Below, in pieces: positions 1 through 11,300 of a DNA stretch of 64,000 nt. Source of the DNA: Blattamonas nauphoetae (lineage: Eukaryota > Preaxostyla > Oxymonadida); NCBI GenBank assembly GCA_033064195.1, contig JARBJD010000087.1, positions 124,001 to 188,000 of the forward strand. Reading direction: 5' to 3'. The position numbers and the translations under genes were made by a program. The notes below the pieces were generated by a model. That model saw only the letters and a program-made list of their open reading frames with translations, did no database searches and was not told the DNA's origin. Position 1 is the stretch's first letter; the number at the start of each line of letters is the position of its first letter.

Positions 1-1
1 G

Positions 2-183
2 GAGGACCTTACGCCGGAACAGACCGTTCTGCATGTTATTCTCGAAACCTTTATGGTCTGTTTTTATCTCACTGACTGTTTTAGAACGCGGACAAGGAGC
101 CCCTTCCAGCAACGGTCAGTCTTTTTGATGCCATTGCCCAACTCGCACGTTACTTTACTCAACAGTTGCAAGAGCAATTGTAA
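2..183 (+). CDS. 3' end of an unrecognised gene (partial)
   Basis: Only the last two exons lie in the window. The upstream exon reads EDLTPEQTVLHVILETFM. A 29-nt intron at 56-84 (GTCTG...TTTTAG) follows in phase 0, and the last exon ends QLARYFTQQLQEQL before TAA at 181-183. Without splicing the frame runs into unlikely sequence, so the intron is well supported. The fragment is amphipathic and helical. I do not recognise the family, and the 5' part is outside the window. Confidence 0.6.
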
Positions 184-271
184 TCTTTATTTCTTGGCAT
201 TTCACCCTCTTCATTTCGTTCAGTTCTGCTGGGCATTTTGAAACCCCATTATTATTTTTGAACGGAGATCG

Positions 272-1870
272 ATGTTCTGGCCGATTCTCCAACTCTTTCA
301 ACTCTTGGAGTGTGTATCTGATCCAGTTGATTTTGTAGACACTGATATCGGAACGTTGCCAATTCCGCAAGTCAATGTCGTCCCTCTTCCTGAATCATAC
401 TTTCCAACGAGTCCATTTAAGTTGGTTCCACAGAGAAAAGAATACGTTGATTGGACCATCGAAGGACTTCCACTCTATATCAATCGAGATACGAACAAAC
501 AACTTCTTCGGATGTTTCCCTTCACAAACAAAGACCATCTTCTCAATCTCAACAAATCTTTGCCCAAATTCACATATGACAATGAAAAATACCTTCCATA
601 TATGTATTCCGTGTACCTGAATGATGAAGATGTCTTCGTCCAATATGGGTTCCAGAACGACTCAATTGTATTCTACGTCGACTTCAAACCTGAAGACACA
701 CCGTATCTGATGTTCACGTCAGTTGAATCGGATGTATATTCCATTGGAAACCGCGGAGCAACAACCACATTTGGAGGATACGTCGCCATGATTGATTTGG
801 ATACCCCGGCTGAAAGACATGGGTCTCCAATCATGGATGGATTCCGAGTCAATGCCCATCCATTCAATATGAGTAGCAAAGTGCTTTTCCAGTTTCCAAA
901 GGGAACAACACGCATCCGAGGAAAGCTTTCGATACATGACAATCCAGTCAGACGTCACCCGACCGCTGAAGATAACCAACAGCAACAAGACCAATATCTG
1001 ATCGATCCGCTCATTGAAAACGGTCGAAAAGCATGGAACGACTATCTCAATAAGATTGAGGTTGATGGAACAAGCACTGCTGACCTTACTTTGTTCTATA
1101 CAGCCCTCTATCGCCTTCGTTCAAAGCAGTCATTCTGGATCTCGAGTCTCTTCAACAGTTCATCAGCTCACAACTCGAACGAAGAATCATATTCGGACTG
1201 CAACCACCTTTTTTCTTCAGTTTTGCATACATCTGTTCCCAATGGTGATTTTTCCTCATACTTCAAAAGCCTCAACATTACGTCTAAATCCTCGCTCCTC
1301 AGTGCAGCTGTGTCCAACCCAAATCTAACAACATGCTTTGGAAGCAACGAGGACCTCAGTTCAGCTCTTGATGAAGCCCTCTCGCACCGAGAACTCAACC
1401 CAGATTTTGAGTTCCTCACAAAGCTTCCATCTCATCGATACCAGAACATTGGGCCGTCTTCTTATCTCAAAGATGCGCCGAGTGTTGAAAAGCTTTATTT
1501 CCAAAGCAACGAAGACTACAAAGCGTCGTTGGAGATCCATCGTCGCATTCGCCAGCAATTCCGACCTGATCTGATGGGACTCCGAAGGGACTATACCGGA
1601 GCCAACTCATACATCGATGTTGTCCTCACTGCGCTTGGATTTGCAAAGAATGGGAACAACCTGAATTTGATCGGGCCGTGGTTCCATACAATCACTATCC
1701 GAGGCGACACAGAATTCAAAATTGTTGCTCCTGGAGCAGGCAAAGATTGCAAGTATGTGAAATCTGCAACATTGGATGGGAAAAAGTTGACGTCTCTCTC
1801 CATCCCGGCCAAGGCAATCTTCACAAACGGAACTCTGGAGTTGGAGATGTCGTGTGTGCCACCCAAATGA
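272..1870 (+). CDS. GH92-like alpha-1,2-mannosidase relative lacking the catalytic core
   Basis: 532 residues, no intron needed. It begins with a hydrophobic stretch (MFWPILQLFQLLECV) that could be a signal peptide. Residues about 30-270 resemble the N-terminal beta-sandwich of glycoside hydrolase family 92, ending in the family-type FYTALYR at 275-281. The last ~85 residues (TALGF about 454, then KSATLDGKKLTSLSIPAKA) match the GH92 C-terminal lobe. Between them, where the family has its long (alpha/alpha)6 catalytic domain, there are only about 170 Ser-rich residues, and I see none of the family's catalytic motifs. It is probably not an active mannosidase; it could be a lectin-like remnant or a decaying paralogue. 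The neighbour at 2123-4035 is a second, unrelated mannosidase. Confidence 0.7.
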   Translation: MFWPILQLFQLLECVSDPVDFVDTDIGTLPIPQVNVVPLPESYFPTSPFKLVPQRKEYVDWTIEGLPLYINRDTNKQLLRMFPFTNKDHLLNLNKSLPKFTYDNEKYLPYMYSVYLNDEDVFVQYGFQNDSIVFYVDFKPEDTPYLMFTSVESDVYSIGNRGATTTFGGYVAMIDLDTPAERHGSPIMDGFRVNAHPFNMSSKVLFQFPKGTTRIRGKLSIHDNPVRRHPTAEDNQQQQDQYLIDPLIENGRKAWNDYLNKIEVDGTSTADLTLFYTALYRLRSKQSFWISSLFNSSSAHNSNEESYSDCNHLFSSVLHTSVPNGDFSSYFKSLNITSKSSLLSAAVSNPNLTTCFGSNEDLSSALDEALSHRELNPDFEFLTKLPSHRYQNIGPSSYLKDAPSVEKLYFQSNEDYKASLEIHRRIRQQFRPDLMGLRRDYTGANSYIDVVLTALGFAKNGNNLNLIGPWFHTITIRGDTEFKIVAPGAGKDCKYVKSATLDGKKLTSLSIPAKAIFTNGTLELEMSCVPPK

Positions 1871-2122
1871 TTATTTGTTCTTAACATGTCAATTCTTCTT
1901 ATTTTACAGTTCGTTACAATAATATTGCTTGTCCTCTAGACGGTTCCTAAGTCAATGTTTTGGAAAAATCAAATTTTTGGGTCTCTAATCACTAAAATAG
2001 TTCTAATTTCCTAATAAATCTCTCTAAAATGAAGCAACAGTCGCAAGAGGGCCAGTCCCCGAAAGTTATGGATTGCTCTCGATTGACAGAAAGAAACGGA
2101 AGCCGGCTTGAACATCACGCCC
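1871..2122. other. intergenic spacer between convergent genes
   Basis: About 250 bp between the stop codons of the GH92-like gene (+) and the GH47 gene (-). It is AT-rich in its first half, as expected for two 3' ends. No conserved ORF, RNA gene or repeat was seen. Confidence 0.5.
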
Positions 2123-4035
2123 TCACACAGCTGGCTTCTCCTTAAAGAGCTTGTCCATACATCGTGTTTTGAGGTACTTCCGCCTGACAAAAGGATGGGC
2201 CTCGGTGGAGAAGACCCATTGATCGAGAGGCATGACAGAAGAAGGGTCGCAAAAGATAAGGTAGAGGTATTTGAGGGTCTCGGAGTAAAAGAATGACGGG
2301 AGCTCATCCACAGCTGTCGGTTGTGGGTTTGTCAAGTCCCTTCGAGTGGTGTACCCGGCAGCTCGTCCTGAGCTGTCCAGCGGGAGCTTGCTTTTGGCTT
2401 CGAAGGCCTGCGAAAAGGAAGGGCAGAGAGGAGATTCGGATGAGGCGATGTGAGGCGAATGAAAGAATGAACAAAGAAACACACCTCGAAGATCTCCCAC
2501 GCCCAGTCCTGATACTTCTCGTCTCCAGTCATCCTGAAGAGATAGAAGAGACTCTCGACGGTTTCCGGCCGCAGCTTGTTCTCCTCAACCGGAGTGAACG
2601 TGCCGTCGGTGCGGGCAAACTCCCCGGCCAGCTTGCTCGGCGAGTTGGAGTACATGTGGTAGCATGTCTTGGTGAGGTCTGCGCCGAGACGGAAGATATC
2701 GCTGAGAGGTGTGTTGGACAAATAGGGTAGTTTCCAGTCGTTCAGAAAGAAGGCACCGAGTGCCATGTTTCCGCCAGCGAAGCACGTCAGGTGGGGGAAG
2801 GGGCTGCCCAGGTAGATATCCCCGCTCGGCATGTACCGCGTGGTGTTTGCAAAGGCGAGCATGCTTTGGGTCCACCACTCCGACAGCGTCTTGTCGCCTG
2901 GCTCGCTTCCGCGCATGGTGATGGTGTTTGGGTGGGTGAGGATGTCGGTCTTGATGAGGTACTCAAAAAAGGAGTCTGCGGGTGCTCCGAGTGTGAAGAT
3001 GCCAAATTCGCGCCCCGACTCGATCCCAATCCCCGACCGGATGTGGGCAGGGTTGGCGCGAGGCGCAGCGAGAGTGGTTTGTGCGGCTCGAAGCGCGAAC
3101 TTGGCGTAGTGTTCGTCTCCAGTGCGATCAGACAGCCCAACGAACTCAAAAAAGAGCCCAAATTCTGCCAACCAAGCGTTTGATTGGGACCCAGAAAGTG
3201 TTTTGTTGTGATAGAGGTCAGTCGAGTTGGGAGTGTAGAAGTCAAGGATATTGCGAGATTTGTCGTTAAAGATGTCGATTTTCCGTTGCTCAAACGAAGG
3301 TGTGCGTGTTGGTTTCTTGAGAGAAACAGTGTTTTGTGGGATGAAGAAAGTTGGATGGTTTTCGAACTCGACGATGATTGCATCGCCAATCTCTTCTGCC
3401 TTTGTCAAATAGAACTCCTCTCCTGTTATATCGTATGCAGAGATGAATCCAGCGAGTATTCGAATTCCCGTTTCAAAAAGATTCGCAGAACCGCCTTTGT
3501 AAACCTTGTTTTTATTTTTGACCCAATTCCGGCATTTTTTGTATTCTTCTTCAAGACCCATGATTTTCAAGGTGCCAATTGAGTCAATAATTGTGGTGCC
3601 TTGATTTCCAAGCCAATTGTTTGGTTTCTTAGACAGGGGGAAAAGTTCATCATGTCCAAACGCATATCGTTCATACGGCTCCCAAGCATACAAAAATGCT
3701 CGCTTCACAGCTTCTCTTCGCTCTTGACATTTCGTTTCGTTCGGAAGTTTCGGCCATCGTCCTGCTGGGGGTGATTCATAAATGTCTGAATATCGGAGAA
3801 GGTCTTGTGGGGAAGATGGAGATACGTGAATCGGTTTCAATGGTTTACGATCGTCATATTGTTCATGTGTTTCATTTATAGATTGATATTTCGGCAGGTT
3901 TCGTGATAATGGAAGCATTTTCTGAATGGATGTTAATCGTGTTCCAGGCATATTTCTTGAGAAAGATGTTGATGGATTGATCAAAAAGCAATCGATGGAG
4001 AGAGTAAGATGTATGATCAAACACAATTGAATCAT
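2123..4035 (-). CDS. class I alpha-1,2-mannosidase, GH47 (ER ManI/EDEM type)
   Basis: Trims alpha-1,2-linked mannose from N-glycans in the ER or Golgi, marking glycoproteins for maturation or degradation. The N-terminus (MIQLCLIIHLTLSIDCFLI) is a signal peptide or anchor. Family blocks appear in order: CQERREAVKRAFLYAWEPY, DSIGTLKIMG, TLGAPADSFFEYLIKT, CFAGGNMALG, RPETVESLFYLFRMTGDEKY, SFFYSETLKYLYLIF, and the calcium-site motif TEAHPF near the end. One intron of 77 nt lies at 2408-2484 on the minus strand (GTGTGTTTC...TTCGCAG). It joins WEIFE to AFEAKSKL in phase 0; reading through it gives a false tail. About 610 residues, a normal length. It converges on the GH92-like gene. Confidence 0.93.
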
Positions 4036-4117
4036 TGAAAGAACTAGATTCTCGATAAAATGAAGTGATGGGACTCAGATCAACAATTCTTTAGCAAATT
4101 TTCACACAACAATTCAA

Positions 4118-5149
4118 ATGTCTTTATCGTCATCCATGAACTCATCTATGTTATCACCAATAATGTCCAGTGAATGCCGTGTTTTTTGCGAGGCGGGGGA
4201 GGCCACAACTTCAGGCGAGGCAGATCCCAAAGATTGGCGTAAGGATCGTAAACCGCAGCCGAGAGGACGAATTTTTATTTACCAACCCAGATCATGTTCA
4301 GGATATTTTGTACGGGGTCTACAATCCTCAACCCATCAATCCCATCGACAACTTGAAACATCCGAAGAACATCGAAGCCTCTAAGCAAGCATGCCGTCCC
4401 CCAGCCGATGTGGATATTGAAGATATCTCGTCCATGGATATCATCACGTCAGAACCAGATCCCTCCCTCATCGGCCTTCATTTTCGGTACCATCTTTTTT
4501 GTTTCTCATCTCAACAGTGATTTTTCATTGCTCGTTCATCCCCGCGTCCAAACACAATTGATTACTCTCCTTGCTGATCCAAAGTCAAGCTCCATCATCT
4601 TCTCCTCCTTTGAATCCGCCGTTCCGTTCCACAAATTCTCGTTTTCATTGTCTGTCAACTTACATCCATTCATCTTTCAGGGACACCATCCGCATGCTCT
4701 CGTTGCCCAATGCTGGTGGACACAGTGAGAACTCGGAGGCTTTATCGTTCGAAGTGCTGTACCGCATGTTCGGGGCGAAATTGGTTAAAGCTGAAATGGA
4801 AATCAAGTACGACAATGCCGGCTGGAAGAAAACAGATTATTCTTGCACTCTTTTCGGTCATTACATTGGCGTGTCCGTCACTCGTGCTGTCGGTTTCCCT
4901 TCATCTTCTGATTTTGGCCCCTCCGATGCGCAAGCACTGCTTTCGAAGAAGCTGTTTGGAATTTGTGTGTCCAATGTCGGTGTCAGTGGTGAGGAAAAGT
5001 GGGAGAGGCAGATCCTTCATGTGTGGTGCCAAAACAGCGAAACTGCCAAAATCCTGCAGGATGTGTATTACACACTCCATGCGGATTTACGGAGCAATTC
5101 GCTTCTCCTCATTACTGTTGCCGGGAACCATGATTGGATCTTCAGTTGA
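4118..5149 (+). CDS. conserved eukaryotic protein, unnamed family, four exons
   Basis: Spliced product about 309 residues. Introns lie at 4181-4214 (phase 0), 4487-4517 (phase 2) and 4641-4680 (phase 2), each with GT-AG ends. They join MSSECR to ARQIPKIGVRIVNRS, LIGLHF to RDFSLLVHPRV, and VPFHKFS to DTIRMLSLPNAGG. The body, with SEALSFEVLYRMFGAKLVK, AEMEIKYDNAGWKKTDYSC, IGVSVTRAVGFPS and EKWERQILHVWCQNSETAK, resembles uncharacterised proteins of other protists (recalled, not searched). No catalytic motif, signal peptide or membrane segment is visible. The start at 4118 is chosen because it is the first ATG that splices in frame. Function unknown. Confidence 0.7.
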
Positions 5150-5357
5150 GATTTGGACGATAGAAAGACAGTTGTTGTTCTTTATTTTGAATTTGACTGC
5201 TGTTTGTTGCTGCCAGTCATTTGTATCGGTTTCTGTTTCGATCTTTTTTCCAATTGGCCAGAAATACAGATCTGGGAAATTAATCTTTGCGGCTTTTGTT
5301 AAATCGTTGTGGGTCGATCTTCCCATTCTGTCATAACAATCATTTCAATACCCATCG
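5150..5357. other. intergenic region upstream of NUP98-NUP96
   Basis: About 208 bp of T-rich sequence that should hold the promoter of the nucleoporin gene. No TATA box or other recognised element stands out, and no gene is visible. Confidence 0.4.
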
Positions 5358-8300
5358 ATGAGTAATTTTGGGACTGGATTTGGCCAACAAGGAGGAGGAT
5401 TTGGTGGGGGATTTGGACAACAACAAGGAGGATTTGGACAGCAAGGAGGATTTGGGCAAAATCAAGGTGGCTTCGGCCAGCCGCAACAAGGAGGATTTGG
5501 TCAACAAAATCGAGGTTTTGGTCAGCAACAAGGGGGATTCGGTCAGCAACAGGGAGGATTCGGTCAACAACAAGGGGGATTTGGACAACAACAGGGGGGC
5601 TTTGGGCAGCAGCAAGGGGGCTTTGGTGGGGGAGGATTTGGCCAACAAAATCGTGGATTCGGGCAACAAGGGGGATTCGGTCAGCAACAGGGAGGATTCG
5701 GGCAACAACAAGGAGGATTCGGGCAACAACAGGGGGGCTTTGGGCAGCAGCAAGGGGGCTTTGGTGGGGGAGGATTTGGCCAACAAAATCGTGGATTTGG
5801 GCAACAACAAGGGGGTTTTGGTCAACAACAAGGAGGTTTTGGTCAACAGCAAGGTGGAGGATTTGGTCAGCAGAATACTGGTTTTGGAGGAGGCTTTGGT
5901 CAAAATCAAGGTGGCGGATTTGGACAGCAAAATAAAGGTTTTGGACAACAGCAGGGGGGCTTTGGGCAGCAGAATACAGGTTTTGGAGGAGGGTTTGGCC
6001 AACAACAGAACACAGGAGGATTTGGACAGCAGCAAAACCAGGGAGGGGGGTTTGGTCAGCAAAACAAGGGATTCGGCCAAGGGTTTGGACAGCAGCAGGG
6101 AGGGGGGTTTGGCCAAGGGGGATTTGGTCAAAATCAAGCAGGAGGGTTTGGACAGCAGAATGCAGGAGGATTTGGACAGAACAAGGGAACAGGTTTTGGG
6201 CAGCAAAGCACGGGATTTGGTCAGCAGCAGGGAAGTGGATTTGGCCAACAGAACACAGGAGGATTTGGGCAGCAGAACACGGGTGGTTTTGGGCAACAGC
6301 AAAACAAGGGATTCGGCCAAGGATTTGGCCAGCAGCAAGGAAGTGGATTCGGGCAACAAAGCACGGGTGGATTTGGGCAGCAGAACACGGGTGGTTTTGG
6401 ACAGCAGAACACAGGAGGATTTGGACAGAATCAGGCGGGAGGCTTTGGGCAACAGCAAAACAAGGGATTCGGCCAAGGATTTGGCCAGCAGCAAGGAAGT
6501 GGATTCGGGCAACAAAGCACGGGTGGATTTGGGCAGCAGAACACGAGTGGTTTTGGCCAACAGAACACAGGAGGATTTGGGCAGCAGAATCAGGGAGGAG
6601 GATTTGGGCAGAATAACCAACAACAGAGCGCAGTGGTCGATCCACTCGCCTTCAAAGCACCCACAACAGCAGCCCCAGCCGCAGCTGCGAAAACCACGAC
6701 TGTTGATCCGAACGCTCCATACAGTGATGTTCCTCCAATCCCGCCTTCTATCGCCGAACGGATTGCGGAATTGAAGAAATCAGCTGAAGCTGCTGAGACG
6801 ACAAAGACAGAGAAGCCAAAGACAACCCTTTTGCCACTTCCAAGCGAGGTGACGGCGTCACCTCTTCGCTCTGTTGTGAACAACCCACGGAAGGACAACA
6901 CTCAATCCAACCCAACTTCCATTCTTGATCTTCACACTCAGAACTCTAACAGACTTACAGCTGATAAGAATCCACAAGCAACTGACACAAGTTTCGTCAC
7001 TCCATTCACGCAGTACTTCAAACCAGCCACAACCATCAACAAAAGGAAAGATTCGCCTCAACAACGCCCCCCTCTCTCTGGCGACATGACAAAAGCGTTG
7101 GTGGGAGACTCGAAGTTCCTCAAACAAGAACTCGCCAAGTTGCAGACAGATCACGTTTCGAAGATTGCGACACCGTCCCCACGCTCACCCGCATCATCCA
7201 CGTCAAGCCAGCAGAACAACGAAGAAGCTGAATGGGAACCATTGAGCAACGAGAAGAGGACACACTCTCGCAGGCACAGGCACTCTCAGTCACCATCCGT
7301 GTCCAGAGACAGCGAATCCATCCCGCATGCACTCCTTCCTCCAAAACTGCTGGACGACTCGTACTACACCGACCCTCCCATCGACACGCTGAGCTCCCTC
7401 TCGCAGAAGGTGCTCAAGTCGATCAACAACTTCCGCATCGGTGTGAAGGGGAGAGGAGAAGTGAAATTCCTCGCACCAGTCAATCTGACAGGCGGAATCG
7501 TTCTAAACGAGATTGTGCGCATCGAAGACGCGGAGATCATTGTGTACCCGACAGCCAAGCTGGACGAGCAGATCCGCCGCGAGCAGAAGCGCGAATGTGC
7601 GAAGAAGGGCATCAAGCCACCGAAGAAGAATCGCCACCGCGAGTACTATCCCAAACCGCCAGTCGGGAGCGGGCTGAATGTGCCTGCCCAGCTCACCCTG
7701 AACAACATCTTCCCTCGCCGCCAGGACGAGCCCGCCCTCGCTACGCATGTCAATGCTGAGTCTTTCCTGCGGCAGAAGACGGAAGAAATGAAGGCGACAT
7801 TTGTGTCGTATTCTGCTGAGACGGGAGAGTGGGTGTTCATCGTCCAACACTTCTCGCGATACGGTCTGCGCTCAACAACAGTCGACGAGTCAGACACAGA
7901 CTCGGACGATTCTTCGGACAGCTATTCGTCGACTTCAACATCATCGTCGTCGTCGTCGCAAACATCGCTGGATCTGAACTCGGGCGAGCTGGATTACGAC
8001 GACCCCATCTTCAACGATTCTGTCTCGCAGACGAACGATTCGAGCTCGTATTCGTCCACTCAGCCTTCTGCACTCTGCGAACAGCCAAACATCCCTCCAT
8101 CGTCGTCCACTCCATTCTCGTTCTCAAACATGAAGAATCAGGACATGCTCTTCCCTCTTGACCGGTCTGTCGTTCTCGCACAGCCATCTCCATTCAGCAC
8201 GACAGCTGAACAGCGACAACTCGAAAACTCGACACCAACACTCTCCGTGTCCTCCTTCCCGTTGAAGTCCTTCTCATTGCGCCAGACCACTCAACAAGAA

Positions 8301-11300
8301 CGCAAACTCGCTCCAGCGAGACCAAAAGCAGATAAACTCGAATCAATCACCAACGGATTCCTTCCAGAGACACTCGGAACGGATGGAAAATACGAACAGA
8401 ACGACTATATCACAACACCCGACCCAACTTCCTTTTTTCGGTGCGCCTTCCCGATTTTGTGGATGCGCGCAGGAGCCACTCTCAGCGGAGAGGGTGGTCT
8501 CACAGGAGAAGTGCTGGTCATCCCAAAGAAGAAGCGCGACCTAATTGAATGCCACGTCAATCACAACACCCTCCCGCAGCCGCCAAAGCCTTTTCGGCCC
8601 TCTTTTTCTCTCCTCAGAATGCTTCCTGCTCCTGGCTTCGAGAGTCCAAACACTGCCCGAGCACTAACGCTTCCCTTCCTCAACATCCCACTCGCTCTCG
8701 CCCGTCGAGCACCCCATCATTCCACCCCTTCCATTGCAGCATCGGCATTTGGGAGCATTCAGCGAGATCTTTCTGAAGCAAAACGACAACTTCTTCCTTC
8801 GCCTCACACATCCCCCGAAACAAGAGCTCTCTCGCAAGCTGCCAACCTGATGACAGTGTCACGAGCACTGTGGGGTCCGATGGTTGGAGAGAGGCAGAAC
8901 CGGACTGTTCTCCAATCCGAAGAGGAGTACACTGCCGAAGCTTGGGTCCGACTCAGGCGGAAGGCCATCGCAGAAGGATGGGCTGATGTTGTATCAGACG
9001 AAGTTGAACGGAACATGAATGATCTTCGGCAGACAATCTTCAAACTCCAAGAGCCACGCGCAGAAGACGACGAAGACGAAAGAGAGGATGTTTCTGATAA
9101 CGACAAAGAGCAACCGTCACACACGAAGCGGACGTGCCTCTCACTCTGCCAAACATACTCCACGGCAGCCAAACGATGCTCAACACACCCTCGATCGATC
9201 GTTCTTCAAGAAGAACGGAGTCTGAACGGTATCACCCAGGCGCTCGTCGCACTCTCTGGCAATCAACTCCAACGTGCAAACCAACTTCTGTGCAACAACC
9301 GCCACTTCCACCTCTCCACCCTCATCCCGCAACTCTTCTCTGCTCAACAGTCTTCCATGCGGAAGCTGATGGGCACCCAAATGTCGCTCTGGAAGATCAC
9401 TCGCGCGCTTGACGTGATGGATGTGTCTGAGCGCTCCATCTTCGAGATCGTTGCCGGATTCCTTCCGACTGTTCCGTGTCTCGGCTGGAGAAGAATGTTT
9501 GGAATGCTGATGTGGTACGGTCTGTCGTCGACGGGTCAGCATTCCAGCCTTCCGAGCATCGTGAATTCGACTCTCCACGACTTCGTCGATGCGTACAAAC
9601 ATGGCTACACAGATGCTCCGTACCTTCCCGTTCTGAGGGACGAAAGCACAAACAAGTTGAACACTGCATCGGTTTCGGGAATCCTGAAGAAATACCACTC
9701 CACTCCTCTTCCTGAAACGAATCAGCCCCCGTCCTTTGTCCCCGACGTGGATCCCATCCGAAGACTTGCTCTCGATTCTCGGAACGGCCCAACAACCCAC
9801 CACCCGCAATTGAAGACACGCGCACGAGACGAGTACGCACTCCAGTCTCGCCTTGCACCCTTCGTCATCACGTCAGGCTCGCTGGAGACTGCTCACGCGC
9901 CCTTCGACTCGCTCTATCATCTCGTGTCACTGTTCGCAGATCCGTCGCACTCTCTCGAACTCACTCTCCACCCGCTTGCCTCATCGTCGCATCCTCTCGA
10001 CTTCAGAACACCGTTCATCCTGCTCACTCTCCTCCACCATCAGATCAGGCTAGGATCCCTCCCACACGAGACTGTCGCTGATGATGGGACTCTGTCTTCG
10101 CCGTTGACGACCCAAATTGTTTTCTCGTTCATCACCCAACTTCTCTCCGTCGGAATGTGGGATTGGGCGTGTTTTGCTGCGATGCTCCTTCCTCTCTCTC
10201 CTCCAGCATCAACCACACTGTCACCATCTGAAGTCGCTTTGACGCGTTCACAAGAAGCCGAGCGCCTCAATTCCTCGATATGCACGTTCTCTCCAATGGG
10301 CTCCACCAGCGATCCGACTCTTCTTTCCGATACCCTCAGCGGCATCACGCTCTCGCCTCCCTGTGAAGGGAAGCAGACGACACTCAATCCACTCCGCCTT
10401 CTCTCGACGGATTGGGAGGGAGCATGCTCGATCTCAGAGTCACTCCGAATCAACACCATTCGTCGGATCCTCCTCTCCTCGGCGCCTCTCCTCGCTTCTC
10501 TGCCGCTCTTCTCGAACACACCCTCAGCAGATTTCTCGCCGCTGTTTGTGAATTTGAACAACGGATCGTTCGCACAGACACACGCCCAACTCCTCTCCAT
10601 CGCAGAATCAGGCAGACTCATCCCATCCTCGTCTCGCTCGTTCATCCACCCGTCGATGACACTCTGTGCAGACAGTCTCCGCATCCCCGAAGAGTGGGTG
10701 CACGAGATGATTGCGGTCTTCCTCAGCCAGCGATTGACCACTCCTTCTTCGTATCACCGCTGCATCGTCCACGCCCTCATCGGGTGTCAGTGGAAGCTTG
10801 CTCATCGCCTCTGTCTGATCGAAGCTCGTCGCATTTTGTCTGTCTTCTTCGATGCAGTCACGAAGTGCGGAGGGATTCTGCAGTGGCTGACAGACAATGC
10901 GGCATCGGTCACTTCGCAGGAGACACTCAGGTTCTTCACCCAATTCTCGAATGGATCTGACACCCTCTTCGCTGAACTCGACTCCATCCGACTCTGTCTG
11001 TCGCTGATTAACGTCGCATCTGACCACGGACACACCGTTATCGGGGAAGAGGAAAGGACAGAGGCGAAGGCCGTGTTGGACTGGCTCAGTCTTGTCCAAC
11101 ACACGGCTCTTGCCATTTCGGCTGAAGTGGCAAAAACTTACGAGACTGACTATCACAAAACGAGTGCCCTCAGTCTCCTCTCTCTCATCCACCCCACTCT
11201 CTCCCAACAGACCCTTTCATCGTCGATGAATCAAATCAACGATTCGGTCGTGGCTTCAATCTCTTTTATTTGTGGAGAAATGATTTCCTCGTCTCGAAAC

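Noticed and set aside
5299-6645. Two long antisense open frames (448 and 427 codons) under the NUP98 FG repeats
   Set aside because: They are by-products of the codon repeat: the inverse of GGNTTTGGNCAACA lacks stops in two frames. Their translations are monotonous Leu/Ser/Pro repeats with no family, while the sense frame is a clear nucleoporin.
7232-7759. Open frame of 175 codons overlapping the NUP98 autoproteolytic domain
   Set aside because: Shadow of the conserved sense frame; composition Arg/His-rich and no known domain.
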